Positions 45,165 to 54,194 of a DNA stretch of 64,000 nucleotides are shown in pieces; position 1 is the first letter of the stretch; each line of letters begins with the position of its first letter. The notes below the pieces were generated by a model that was not told the origin of the DNA, did no database searches, and worked only from the letters and a program-made list of their open reading frames with translations. A program made the translations under genes and the position numbers. The stretch lies in NCBI RefSeq assembly GCF_003226895.2, contig NZ_PNJG02000001.1, positions 496,001 to 560,000 of the forward strand, in the 5' to 3' direction. Origin of the DNA: Kocuria tytonis (GTDB taxonomy: Bacteria > Actinomycetota > Actinomycetes > Actinomycetales > Micrococcaceae).

Positions 45165-45422
45165 GTGCTCCATCCTGAGTGGGACGACGGTTCAGGATGC
45201 GAGGACGCTCGGGCGCACGGGGCGCCGGTGGCGCGGTACCACCTCGCTTGTCCGCCGCGCCGCCGGGGATGCCGACGACGCCGCGAGCCGCTCGTTGGGG
45301 GCTGTCACGGACCCGAGTCGTCCGGTTCTACTGAGGCCCGCGGGAGCCCGTTCTTCCGGAGGGGCTCCCCGGTGATGGCCGGATCAGTGCCCATGCGCAC
45401 GGGGCGCACGCCTCCATGATAG
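45165..45422 (-). promoter_or_regulatory. T-box leader of ileS with ultrashort Stem I (translational type)
   Basis: The minus-strand T-box motif AGGTGGTACCGCG lies at 45232-45244. Upstream, GGCCATCACCGGGGAGCC presents an ATC (Ile) specifier at 45374-45376 in a short Stem I. The SD region is in the 8-bp inverted repeat CATCCTGA (45171-45178) / TCAGGATG (45192-45199), which can hide it. TATCAT (45417-45422) is a likely -10. This fits actinobacterial T-boxes that open the binding site when uncharged tRNA-Ile binds. Confidence 0.9.
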
Positions 45423-45445
45423 CGCGCGGGGTCCGCGGGCGGGCG

Positions 45446-45841
45446 TCAGTCGGCGGGACGGAGCAGGACGCGCCCGTCCCGCAGTCGCACGGGGTGCACG
45501 GGCAGGAGGTGGTCGCCGCCGGCCACGCACTCGCCGGTCGCGAGGTCGTACGTCTCCTTGTAGAGGGGTGAGGCCACGGTGTGCCGCTCACCGTGGCGGC
45601 CCACGATGCCGCGGGCCATCACGAGGGCACCGGAGCGGGGGTCGCGGTGGTCCGTGACGAACACGCGGTCGTCGTTGGTGCGGAACACGGCGTACTCGTG
45701 CCCGGCCACGATGGCCGCCTCACCCCAGTTGACCTCGAGGTCCGAGACCGCGCACACGTCCACCCACCCGGTGGCGTCGGGAGCCGTGCCGGGGGTGCCG
45801 GGACGTGCGGTCCGGTCGTCCGGGCTGGTCATGCGGTCCAT
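45446..45841 (-). CDS. nirD: Nitrite reductase (NADH) small subunit
   Basis: The 131-residue protein has the NirD Rieske-like fold without the Cys/His ligands of a real Rieske centre: WVDVCAVSDLEVNWGEAAIV near 26-45 (partly quoted) and ASPLYKETYDLATGECV near 89. NirD assists NirB in reducing nitrite to ammonium. GGGAGG precedes the ATG at 45841. It is divergent from nirB instead of following it, sharing a 118-bp promoter region. Confidence 0.9.
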   Translation of the reverse strand: MDRMTSPDDRTARPGTPGTAPDATGWVDVCAVSDLEVNWGEAAIVAGHEYAVFRTNDDRVFVTDHRDPRSGALVMARGIVGRHGERHTVASPLYKETYDLATGECVAGGDHLLPVHPVRLRDGRVLLRPAD

Positions 45842-45959
45842 GCCGTGCCTCCCACCGCGCCGCGCGGGCGCCGTCACAGTGCGCATTGTCGGCGCTAATC
45901 TAGCAGTGTCGTGTCCGTCACGGGCACGGGACGCCCAGTCAGCTGCGGAGGACCACCCC

Positions 45960-48611
45960 ATGACAACGCCCACCGACCGCACCGGGGCCACCCCGGCGCA
46001 CACGATCTTGATCCTCGGGGGCGGGCCCGCCGCGTTCCGCCTGGTCCGCGCGCTCACCGAACGGGGCCCTGCCGGGCAGCGCATCACGGTGCTCATGGAC
46101 GAGCCCCACGCCCCGTACGACCGCGTGGCCCTGGAGCAGCTCTTCGAGGACCCGGACCGGGACCTCACACTCGGCGACGGCACCCTGTGGGAGCACCCGG
46201 ACGTCACCCTGCGCACGGGCACCCGGGCCGTGCGCCTGGACCGCGAGCACCGCACGGTCACGGACCAGCACGGTGAGACGCACCCCTACGACGAGCTCGT
46301 GTTCGCCACGGGCTCCCGGGCCGCGGTGATCCCCATCCCCGGTTCCGACCACACCCACGTGTTCCGCGGCGTGGACGACGTCCGGGCCATGGTCCGGGAG
46401 GTCGCTGAACTCACCGAGCGGTTGGGGCGTCGGCCCCGCGCCGTGGTGGTGGGCGGTGGCCTGCTGGGGCTGGAGGCCGCGCAGGGCCTGCAGCACGTGG
46501 GTGCGGATCCCACCATCCTGGACGTGGCCTCCTGGCTGCTGTCCGTGGAGCTGGACCGGGCGGGCGGGCACACCGTCAACGACCTGATCCGCGGCACGGG
46601 CATCGGCGTGGAGTGCGGTGCGTTCATCTCCTCCGTGAACCTGGACCCCGCGCAGCGGGTGGTCTCGGTCTCGCTCGCGCAGTCGCTCGGGGACGAGTCC
46701 CAGGTGCGCAGCGTGGCCGCGGACCTCGTGGTCATGGCCGCCGGGATCCGCCCCAACGACGAACTCGCCCGGGACGCCGGTCTGGCCGTGGGCGCCCGGG
46801 GCGGGATCACGGTGGACGACCACTGCCGCACCGAGGACCCGCACGTGTGGGCGATCGGCGAGGTCGCGGACATCCTGGGCCGCACGTGGGGACTCGTGGC
46901 CCCGGCCAACGCCATGGCGGAGGCCGCGGCGGACAACCTCACGGGCGGGGACAGCGCCGTCGCGAATTTCGACGTGACCACCAGGCTCAAGTTCTCCGGC
47001 GTGGAGGTGGCGGACTTCGGCGACCGCCTGGGCACCACCCCGGACTGCCTCGAAGTGGTGTACTCCGATCCGGTGCGGGGGATCTACCAGAAGATCGTCA
47101 CCTCCCGGGACGCCACCACGCTGCTCGGTGGCGTCTTCGTGGGCGACGTCTCACCGTTCGACTCCCTGCGGCCGCTGCTGGGCCGAGAGCTGCCCGCCGA
47201 GCCGAGCGCCTACCTCTCGGCGAGCGGCGGGGCCGGGCCCGGGGACATCGAGCTGCCCGACGACGCCGTGCTGTGCTCGTGCAACAACGTGGACTTCGGC
47301 GCGGTGCGCTCCGCCGTGGACGCCGGCCACCGCGACGTCGCCTCCCTGAAGGCCTGCACCAGCGCGGGCACCCAGTGCGGCTCGTGCGTGCCGATGCTCG
47401 AGAAGACCCTCAAGCAGCGGATGGCCGCGCTCGGGCTGTCCGTGTCCAAGGCCCTGTGCGAACACTTCGAGATGTCCCGCCCGGAGCTCTACGAGGCCGT
47501 GCGCGTGGCAGGTCTGGAGGACTTCGAGGCGGTGCTCGCGCGCTTCGGCACCGGCCCGGACGGCTGCGCGGTGTGCAAGCCCACGGTGGCGTCGATCCTG
47601 CACTCCCAGGTGCACGCCTACTCGCTGGACGGCGGGCGCGGCACCCTGCAGGACACCAACGACCGCAACATGGCCAACATGCAGAAGGACGGTACCTACT
47701 CGGTCATCCCGCGCATCCCCGGAGGTGAGATCACCTCGCGGAAGCTGGCGGCACTGGCCGCCGTGGGCGAGAAGTACGGGCTCTACACCAAGATCACCGG
47801 CGCCCAGCGGATCGGTCTCTACGGCGCGCGGCTCGAGCAGCTGCCGCAGATCTGGCGGGAGCTCGTGGCCGCGGGCTTCGAGTCCGGCTCCGCGTACGGC
47901 AAGGCGCTGCGCAACGTGAAGTCCTGCATCGGCAGCTCGTGGTGCCGCTTCGGTGTGCAGGACTCCGTGGCGCTCGCCGTGGACCTGGAGAACCGCTACC
48001 GGGGCCTGCGCTCACCGCACAAGTTCAAGTTCGGGGTCTCGGGATGCAGCCGCGAGTGCGCCGAGGCGCAGGGCAAGGACGTGGGGGTGATCGCCACGAC
48101 CAACGGGTGGAACCTGTTCCTGGGCGGCAACGGCGGCTCCAACCCGGCGCACGGGCGGCTGTTCGCCAAGGACCTCACGCGAGAGGAGCTGCTGCGCTAC
48201 GTGGACCGCTACCTGATGTACTACATCCGCACCGCGGACCGGCTGCAGCGCACCGCGCGCTGGCTCGAGGAGCTGGACGAGACCTACGGGGAGGGCATGG
48301 CGCACGTGCGCCGCGTGATCGTCGAGGACTCCCTGGGGATCTGCGCGGACCTCGAGGCGGAAGTGGAACGCCACGTGGCGGCCTACGAGGACGAGTGGGC
48401 GGCCACCCTCGCGGATCCCGCCCGGATGCGCCGCTTCCGGGCCTTCGTGAACGAGCCCGAGGGTGACCCCGCGGACGAGGCCGCCCGCATGTACGTGCTC
48501 GAGCGGGACCAGATCCGCCCCGCCACCCGGGAGGAGGTCTCCGAGTCCGAGGCGGGGCGCGGTCACAGGGTGCTCGTGTCCGGGGCCAGGATCCCGGTGG
48601 GGCAGCCGTAG
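45960..48611 (+). CDS. nirB: Nitrite reductase (NADH) large subunit
   Basis: The 883-residue assimilatory or detoxifying nitrite reductase has an FAD/NADH domain (ILGGGPAAFRLVRAL near 17 and VVVGGGLLGLEAAQGL near 162), a BFD-like [2Fe-2S] domain (CSCNN near 437 to CGSC near 475) with a second C-X2-C segment near 538, and a sulfite-reductase-like siroheme domain. The siroheme/4Fe-4S ligands are CIGSSWC (near 656-662) and CSREC (near 696-700). GGAGGA precedes the ATG. It is convergent with cysG, two bases apart, and divergent from nirD. Confidence 0.97.
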   Translation: MTTPTDRTGATPAHTILILGGGPAAFRLVRALTERGPAGQRITVLMDEPHAPYDRVALEQLFEDPDRDLTLGDGTLWEHPDVTLRTGTRAVRLDREHRTVTDQHGETHPYDELVFATGSRAAVIPIPGSDHTHVFRGVDDVRAMVREVAELTERLGRRPRAVVVGGGLLGLEAAQGLQHVGADPTILDVASWLLSVELDRAGGHTVNDLIRGTGIGVECGAFISSVNLDPAQRVVSVSLAQSLGDESQVRSVAADLVVMAAGIRPNDELARDAGLAVGARGGITVDDHCRTEDPHVWAIGEVADILGRTWGLVAPANAMAEAAADNLTGGDSAVANFDVTTRLKFSGVEVADFGDRLGTTPDCLEVVYSDPVRGIYQKIVTSRDATTLLGGVFVGDVSPFDSLRPLLGRELPAEPSAYLSASGGAGPGDIELPDDAVLCSCNNVDFGAVRSAVDAGHRDVASLKACTSAGTQCGSCVPMLEKTLKQRMAALGLSVSKALCEHFEMSRPELYEAVRVAGLEDFEAVLARFGTGPDGCAVCKPTVASILHSQVHAYSLDGGRGTLQDTNDRNMANMQKDGTYSVIPRIPGGEITSRKLAALAAVGEKYGLYTKITGAQRIGLYGARLEQLPQIWRELVAAGFESGSAYGKALRNVKSCIGSSWCRFGVQDSVALAVDLENRYRGLRSPHKFKFGVSGCSRECAEAQGKDVGVIATTNGWNLFLGGNGGSNPAHGRLFAKDLTREELLRYVDRYLMYYIRTADRLQRTARWLEELDETYGEGMAHVRRVIVEDSLGICADLEAEVERHVAAYEDEWAATLADPARMRRFRAFVNEPEGDPADEAARMYVLERDQIRPATREEVSESEAGRGHRVLVSGARIPVGQP

Positions 48612-48613
48612 CC

Positions 48614-49912
48614 TCACTCCCCCGGTGCGGCGGTCTCCTCGCCCAGTGCGGCCACTCGGCCCACCAGGATCACCGCGGGGGCTGTCACGCCGCGCTCGGC
48701 GGCGAGCGCCGCAATGGTGGCCAGCTCCCCCACCGTGGTGCGCTGGGCGGGGGTCCAGCCCCGCTCGACCACGGCAACCGGGGTGTCCTGCGGGTAGCCC
48801 GCAGCCGCGAGCGTCTCGCAGTGCCGCGCCAGGGCGCGCACACCCATCATGAGGATCAGCGTGTGGCCCTCGCGGTAGGGCACGTGGCGCAGCTCCTCGT
48901 GGGCGGTGATCACCGTGAAGCCGTGCGCCATGTCCCGGTGCGTCACGGGAATCCCGGCGGCCGCGGGCACGGAGATCGCGGAGGTGACCCCGGGGACCAC
49001 CTCCGTGGCGATGCCGTGGGCGTGGCAGAACTCCACCTCTTCCCCGCCGCGGCCGAAGACGTAGGGGTCCCCGCCCTTGAGCCGGACCACTTTCCGGCCC
49101 CGCCGCGCCTGCTCCACGAGGGTCTGGTTGATCCGGTCCTGCGTGAGTCTGTGGTACCCCGCGCGCTTGCCCACGTCGATGATCTCGGCGTGCTCGGCGA
49201 GGTGCGGCAGCAGGTCCGTGGGGCCCAGCCGGTCCGCCACGACCACGTCCGCGCCCGCCAGCAGGTAGCGGCCGCGCACGGTGAGCAGACCGGGGTCCCC
49301 CGGGCCGCCGCCCACGAGGGCCACGGTCCCGGGGGCCTGGGCGTGGGGTTCACGGAGATCGGCGGACGGGTCACGACCGGGCAGCACCGGGGCCGCCGGT
49401 CCCGCAGCCTGGGGGGCGGTCGCGTCCGGTGCGGTTTCCCGGGAACGCCGAGCCCGCACGGGGATCTCCCCGGTCTCCAGCCGGGCCGCGACCCACGCGG
49501 CCACGGACTTGGCGCGCCGGGGGTCCGCCGCCGCGTTCACGGCCACGGTGACCCCGTGCGCGCGAGCCACGGCCGGGACCCACGCGCTGGACGCCGCGGC
49601 GTCGCCACCCGTGACGCAGAAGACCCGACGCTCCTCGGCGGTGCGCCGCACGAGCTGCTGGACCGCGGGGGAGTCCGTGTGGGCCAGCACCAGCCAGGCG
49701 CCCGTCACGTCGTCGGGAGCGAAGCCGCGGGCGTGCCAGGTGAGGGCGCCCGAGGCGGCCAGCGCCTCGAGGTCGTCCTGGACCCGGGGAGCCACGAGCT
49801 CCACGAGTGCCCCCTCAGCGAGCAGCGGGGGCACCCGCCGGGCCGCCACGGGCCCGCCGCCGACCACCAGCACCCGGCGACCGGAGAGGTTCAGACCCAG
49901 GGGGTAGGTCAT
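48614..49912 (-). CDS. cysG: Siroheme synthase (precorrin-2 dehydrogenase plus uroporphyrinogen-III methyltransferase)
   Basis: The 432-residue fusion makes siroheme precursors for NirB. The N-terminal part (about 1-160) has a Rossmann motif [14 protein letters not shown] near 14 and the [16 protein letters not shown] region. An Ala/Pro linker leads to the SUMT domain (about 195-420) with [18 protein letters not shown] near 198 and [12 protein letters not shown] near 281. Whether it also inserts iron is unclear from sequence. AGGAG lies before the ATG at 49912. It overlaps no gene but ends 2 bp from the nirB stop. Confidence 0.94.
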   Translation of the reverse strand: MTYPLGLNLSGRRVLVVGGGPVAARRVPPLLAEGALVELVAPRVQDDLEALAASGALTWHARGFAPDDVTGAWLVLAHTDSPAVQQLVRRTAEERRVFCVTGGDAAASSAWVPAVARAHGVTVAVNAAADPRRAKSVAAWVAARLETGEIPVRARRSRETAPDATAPQAAGPAAPVLPGRDPSADLREPHAQAPGTVALVGGGPGDPGLLTVRGRYLLAGADVVVADRLGPTDLLPHLAEHAEIIDVGKRAGYHRLTQDRINQTLVEQARRGRKVVRLKGGDPYVFGRGGEEVEFCHAHGIATEVVPGVTSAISVPAAAGIPVTHRDMAHGFTVITAHEELRHVPYREGHTLILMMGVRALARHCETLAAAGYPQDTPVAVVERGWTPAQRTTVGELATIAALAAERGVTAPAVILVGRVAALGEETAAPGE

Positions 49913-50019
49913 GGGCGGGAGCTCCTGGTGCGGCGGGACGAGGACTCGCGCCATGCTACGCGGGCGGGGGTCCGTCCCGCCCGCTCCGTCACATGGACGT
50001 CACACTCGTGCGGGGTGGT

Positions 50020-51054
50020 TCACTCCGTGGCGGCGCCCTGCTTCCAGTACCCCATGAAGGAGATGTCCGTCTTGGGCACGCCACCGCTCACGCACATCCG
50101 GCGCAGGGACTTCACCGCCGCGGACTCCGCCGCCAGGAACCAGTAGGTGCCGTGGCCCTCGGGACGGGCCGTGTTCCACACGAACTCGGTGTCGTCCTGC
50201 CACGAGGCGAGCTCCGTGTGGCCCGTGGCCCAGTAGCGCCGGGCGCGCTCCGAGAGCCGGTCCCACAGCCACAGCTCAAGCTCCAGGTTCCGGCCCCGTG
50301 CGCCCCGGGGCAGCCAGGTCCACACGAGCTCGGTGCCGCCGCTCAGGACGGTGCGCACGGTGTGCTCACCGCACGACGCCGCGGCGGCCAGTGCGCGCGG
50401 CCCGGCGGCGGGCACGGCGTCGCCCGCGGTGGGGACCTCCACGGCCACGGTGACCGAGCGCGGGGGCACGAACTCGGCGTCCGCCGGGCGGTTCACGTGG
50501 ACCCCCCGGTCGATGCCGTCCACGATCGCGGAGATCGCGGGCAGCGCGGTCTCGTCCCCGGCGATCACCACGTCCTGCGCGGCGGCGCGGTGCTCGTCCC
50601 ACGCGGCCCACCACGGACTCTCGCCCGCGGGCACCAGCAGCTGGGCGGTGTCCCCCTCGCGCACGGTGTCCCCCCACGTGGCGCCGGGGCCCATCCCGTG
50701 CTCGGGGTCCCCGTGGAGCACCACGTCGATCGCGAGCTCCGGGACCGGGGTGCCCGCGAGGTCCACCGTGGCGGCGTCACGCACGGTGTAGGTGCGCATC
50801 CAGCCGCTGCGCTCGGGCGGAGCGGCCATGAACTCCCGGCGCCACCGGGCCATGTCGTCCACGTCTACCCTCACGGAGGCACCGCGCCGGGGCGGGATCA
50901 GCACCTTGAGGTACGCGTCCGCGCGGGGCCCGGGGCCCTGCGCGCCCCACGGCATTCTCCGCAGCTGCTCTCCCGCCACGCGGACGCGCACCAGGTGCTC
51001 GCTGATCCGTTCGCGGCGGGTGACCGTGGCGTTCACGCACGCCAGTTCCGTCAT
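50020..51054 (-). CDS. Siderophore-interacting protein (FAD-dependent ferric reductase)
   Basis: The 344-residue protein of the SIP/ViuB family reduces ferric siderophores in the cytoplasm to free iron. The FAD motif RTYTVRD is near 88; VVIAGDETALPAISAI near 163 and the C-terminal GYWKQG are family features. Its ATG overlaps the ABC ATPase stop (ATGA). It is the last gene of the uptake operon and should follow the iron box upstream of the binding-protein gene. Confidence 0.93.
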   Translation of the reverse strand: MTELACVNATVTRRERISEHLVRVRVAGEQLRRMPWGAQGPGPRADAYLKVLIPPRRGASVRVDVDDMARWRREFMAAPPERSGWMRTYTVRDAATVDLAGTPVPELAIDVVLHGDPEHGMGPGATWGDTVREGDTAQLLVPAGESPWWAAWDEHRAAAQDVVIAGDETALPAISAIVDGIDRGVHVNRPADAEFVPPRSVTVAVEVPTAGDAVPAAGPRALAAAASCGEHTVRTVLSGGTELVWTWLPRGARGRNLELELWLWDRLSERARRYWATGHTELASWQDDTEFVWNTARPEGHGTYWFLAAESAAVKSLRRMCVSGGVPKTDISFMGYWKQGAATE

Positions 51055-52058
51055 GGGTGCACCTCATCGAGATCGTCGGGGCGGGCGGGGAGCCCACCGG
51101 TTCCACCGGACCGTGCGGCTCCCCGGTGCGCCGCCGGGTCGGCGGGCGGCGGGGTGGGCGGAACCGGGTCGGGTGAGGGGGTCGTCGTGGGTCGCGGCCC
51201 GGTGAGGGGGTCCCGACCCGGCCGCGGCGCGGACAGGGGGATCACCACGCGCGCGCCGGTTGCGGGGTCGTGCAGCACGCGGGCCCGCATGTCGAACACG
51301 TCGCTGAGCACCGCGTCCGTCATGACGTCCGCCGCCGAGCCCCGGGCCGCCACCGCGCCGTCCTTCATGGCCACCATCAGGTCCGCGTAGCGGGCGGCCA
51401 GGGAGAGCTCGTGCAGCACCATCACCAGGGTGATCCCGCGGCTGCGCTGCAGCTCGCAGAGGATGTCCAGGACGTCCGCCTGGCGGGCGATGTCCAGGTA
51501 CGTGGTGGGCTCGTCGAGCAGCAGCACGTCCGTCTGCTGGGCGAGCGCCAGGGCGATCCACACGCGCTGGCGCTGCCCGCCCGAGAGGTCGCCGACCTGC
51601 CGGTCCGTGAACGCGCTCAGCCCGGTGAGCTCGAGGGCCTCGGCCACGGCGGCGTCGTCCTGCGCGCGCCAGCGCCCGAACGCACCGCGGTGCGGGTGGC
51701 GTCCCCGGGAGACCAATTCTTGGACGCTCACCCCCTCGGGTGCCACCGGGTCCTGCGGCAGGAAGCCCACCGTGCGGGCGAAGCGGGTGCGGTGCCAGGC
51801 GCTGACGTCCTCGGCCCCCAGCATGACCGTGCCGGCCGTGGGCGTCAGCTGCCGCGCGCACGCCTTGAGCAGCGTGGACTTGCCGCAGCCGTTGGCGCCC
51901 ACGAGCGCGGTCACACGCCCGGCGGGAAACGTGACGGTGACGTCCCGCAGCACGGGCGCACCGCCGTAGCCCACGGTGAGATCGCGCACGACCACGTCCG
52001 ACGACGCCGCCCGCTCCCCCGCGCCGCTCGGGCTCACCGGTTCGTTCGTGGACCTCAT
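51051..52058 (-). CDS. Fe-siderophore ABC transporter, ATPase
   Basis: The 335-residue FecE/FepC-like ATPase has Walker A GANGCGKST (near 53-61), signature LSGGQRQR (near 160), Walker B VLLLDEPTTYLD and the switch His in VLHELSLAARYADL. About 70 residues beyond the normal end are Pro/Arg-rich and probably disordered. It is coupled by ATGA overlaps to the permease before and the SIP gene after. Confidence 0.95.
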   Translation of the reverse strand: MRSTNEPVSPSGAGERAASSDVVVRDLTVGYGGAPVLRDVTVTFPAGRVTALVGANGCGKSTLLKACARQLTPTAGTVMLGAEDVSAWHRTRFARTVGFLPQDPVAPEGVSVQELVSRGRHPHRGAFGRWRAQDDAAVAEALELTGLSAFTDRQVGDLSGGQRQRVWIALALAQQTDVLLLDEPTTYLDIARQADVLDILCELQRSRGITLVMVLHELSLAARYADLMVAMKDGAVAARGSAADVMTDAVLSDVFDMRARVLHDPATGARVVIPLSAPRPGRDPLTGPRPTTTPSPDPVPPTPPPADPAAHRGAARSGGTGGLPARPDDLDEVHP

Positions 52059-53116
52059 GCGTCCGCCTTCCCTCGTCCGATCAGCAGCCACAGCAGCACG
52101 GGGGCCCCGGCCGCGGCGGTGACCACACCCACGGGAAGGGCTAGGCCCGGGAGGGCCTCGGCCGCCACGTAGTCGGAGCCGACCATCAGCACGGCCCCCA
52201 CGAGCGCGGCGTGGTGGGCGTGACCGGCTCCCCTGCCGAGTCCGCGCGCAATGGGCGCGGCCATGAAGGACACGAACGCCACGGGACCCACGGTGGCCGC
52301 GGCCACGGCCACGAGCACCACGGCCAGCGCGAGCGCCGCGAGCCGCACGGGCTGCACCCGCACTCCCAGGCCGGCCGCCAGCGCGTCCCCGGTGGCCAGT
52401 GTGTCCACGGCCGGGTTCAGCAGCGCACAGACCGGGAGCAGCACCAGCAGGGCCAACCCCACCTGGGCGATGTCCGCCCACGAGGCGGCGTTGAGCGACC
52501 CGGTCAGCCACTGCATGGCGTCCTGGGCCGCGTAGACGTCCGCGCGGGTGAGCACCCCGTTGATCGCGGCACCCGTGAGCGCGCCCGCGGCCACGCCCGT
52601 CAGGACCAGCGTGCCGATCTTCGCCCGCGTGCCACCGGCGGCCAGGATGACTGCGAGCATGAGCCCGAACCCGCCCGCGAGCGAGCTCGCGGTCACCGCC
52701 GCCCCGGACAGTCCGAACACGGTGATGGCCACGACCGCTCCCAGCCCCGCCCCGGAGGAGACGCCCATGATGTCCGGGGATGCCAGGGGGTTGCGCAGCA
52801 CGCGCTGGAACAGGTGGCCCGCCAGGCCGAAGGCGATGCCGGTGAGGATACCCAGCACGGTGCGCGGCAGGGTGATCTGCCACACGATGTAGTCGGCCGG
52901 ACCGGAGTACGTGTGCGTGAGCACCGCGGCCAGGTCCGGGACGGCCACCACGTACTTGCCCAGTGCGATCCGCGTGAAGGAGGCCGCGGTCAGGGCGGCC
53001 AGCAGCAGCAGCGTGACCCCGCGGGTGCGGCGGCGGGTGCGCAGACGCCCCGCGCGGACGGCCGCCACGGCGTCGTCGGCGGGCCCGTGCGGGTGCAGGA
53101 CCGCGGCGGCGCTCAC
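52055..53116 (-). CDS. Fe-siderophore ABC transporter, permease (FecCD family)
   Basis: The 353-residue permease has nine to ten membrane segments and the FecCD landmarks LPRTVLGILTGIAFGLAGHLFQ (quoted in part), NPLASPDIMGVSSGAG near 130 and GPVAFVSFMAAPIARGL near 285. GTG at 53116 overlaps the previous stop (GTGA). The longer open frame upstream is antisense-like and unsupported. It pairs with the next permease to form the channel. Confidence 0.94.
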   Translation of the reverse strand: MSAAAVLHPHGPADDAVAAVRAGRLRTRRRTRGVTLLLLAALTAASFTRIALGKYVVAVPDLAAVLTHTYSGPADYIVWQITLPRTVLGILTGIAFGLAGHLFQRVLRNPLASPDIMGVSSGAGLGAVVAITVFGLSGAAVTASSLAGGFGLMLAVILAAGGTRAKIGTLVLTGVAAGALTGAAINGVLTRADVYAAQDAMQWLTGSLNAASWADIAQVGLALLVLLPVCALLNPAVDTLATGDALAAGLGVRVQPVRLAALALAVVLVAVAAATVGPVAFVSFMAAPIARGLGRGAGHAHHAALVGAVLMVGSDYVAAEALPGLALPVGVVTAAAGAPVLLWLLIGRGKADA

Positions 53117-54189
53117 GTGGCCACCGCCCGGCCGCGGAGCACGGCCACGAGGGCCGGCGCACCGATGACCACGAGCGCGATCCCCACCTGGATCTCCCGG
53201 TCCGGGACAACCACGCGCGCCACCACGTCCGCGAGCAGCACGATGCCGGGCCCGGCCAGCAGGCACGCCGGCACGACCCTGCGGTAGGAGACGCCCACGA
53301 GGGCGCGCACCGCGTGGGGCACGAGCAGCCCGCAGAACACGAGCGGTCCCACGAGCGCGGTGGCCGTGCCGGCCAGCAGCACCACCGCGACACCCACCAG
53401 CGAGCGGGTCAGGGCGGGGTGCGTCCCGAGTCCGCGGCCCAGGGCGTCACCGAGGCTGAGGGTGTCCAGGGAGCGGGCGAGCCACCACCCGAGCACCAGC
53501 GCCACCAGGACCACGGGAGCGGCCAGGAGCAGGAAGGTCCCGTCCGGGCGGGTCAGCTCCCCCACCTGCCAGCGGCGGAAGGTGTCGAAGGTGGCCTGGT
53601 GACTGAGCAGGATCGCGCTGGTGAGCGCGGTGAGCCCGGCGGAGACGGCCGCACCCGTGAGCGCCAGCGTAACGGGACGGGCGCCCCCGCGTGCCACCGC
53701 GGCCAGTGCGTACACCGCGGTCATGGCCACCGCGGAGCCGGCCGCGGCGAGCCAGAGCTGGTTGACCACGCCGGAGAGCCCGAGGAGGGCACCGCCGGTC
53801 ACCACGGCGAAGGCCGCGCCCGCGGTGAGACCCAGGATCCCCGGGTCCCCCAGGGGATTGCGCGTGGCCCCCTGCAGCAGGGCACCGGCCACCGCGAGCG
53901 CCGCGCCCGTGAGCACGCCCGCGGCGGTGCGCCACACGCGGGTCTGCACCACGGCGCCGTCGAGCGGGGCCACCCCGGGCACCGCGTCCGCGTGCCCCGT
54001 GAGGACGTACGGGACCGCGTGCCACGTGGTGGCCGGTCCGATGGGCCGGGACCCGCACGAGATGGAGAGCACCACGGCCACGAGCAGCACCGCGAGCAGG
54101 GCGGCCCACAGCGCGCCACGACGCCCCGGACGCGCCGCACGGGCGGGTCGCGGGGCGTCGGAGCGGGCCAGAGTGGTGCTGCCGGTCAC
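53113..54189 (-). CDS. Fe-siderophore ABC transporter, permease (FecCD family)
   Basis: The 358-residue permease has the same landmarks as its partner: VWRTAAGVLTGAALAVAGALLQG near 87 (quoted in part), NPLGDPGILGLTAGA near 112 and GPLVFCGLLVPHAVRALVG near 285. Start is GTG at 54189, 5 bp after the binding-protein stop. The N-terminal 28 residues are Arg-rich and cytoplasmic. Confidence 0.94.
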   Translation of the reverse strand: MTGSTTLARSDAPRPARAARPGRRGALWAALLAVLLVAVVLSISCGSRPIGPATTWHAVPYVLTGHADAVPGVAPLDGAVVQTRVWRTAAGVLTGAALAVAGALLQGATRNPLGDPGILGLTAGAAFAVVTGGALLGLSGVVNQLWLAAAGSAVAMTAVYALAAVARGGARPVTLALTGAAVSAGLTALTSAILLSHQATFDTFRRWQVGELTRPDGTFLLLAAPVVLVALVLGWWLARSLDTLSLGDALGRGLGTHPALTRSLVGVAVVLLAGTATALVGPLVFCGLLVPHAVRALVGVSYRRVVPACLLAGPGIVLLADVVARVVVPDREIQVGIALVVIGAPALVAVLRGRAVAT

Positions 54190-54194
54190 GAAGC

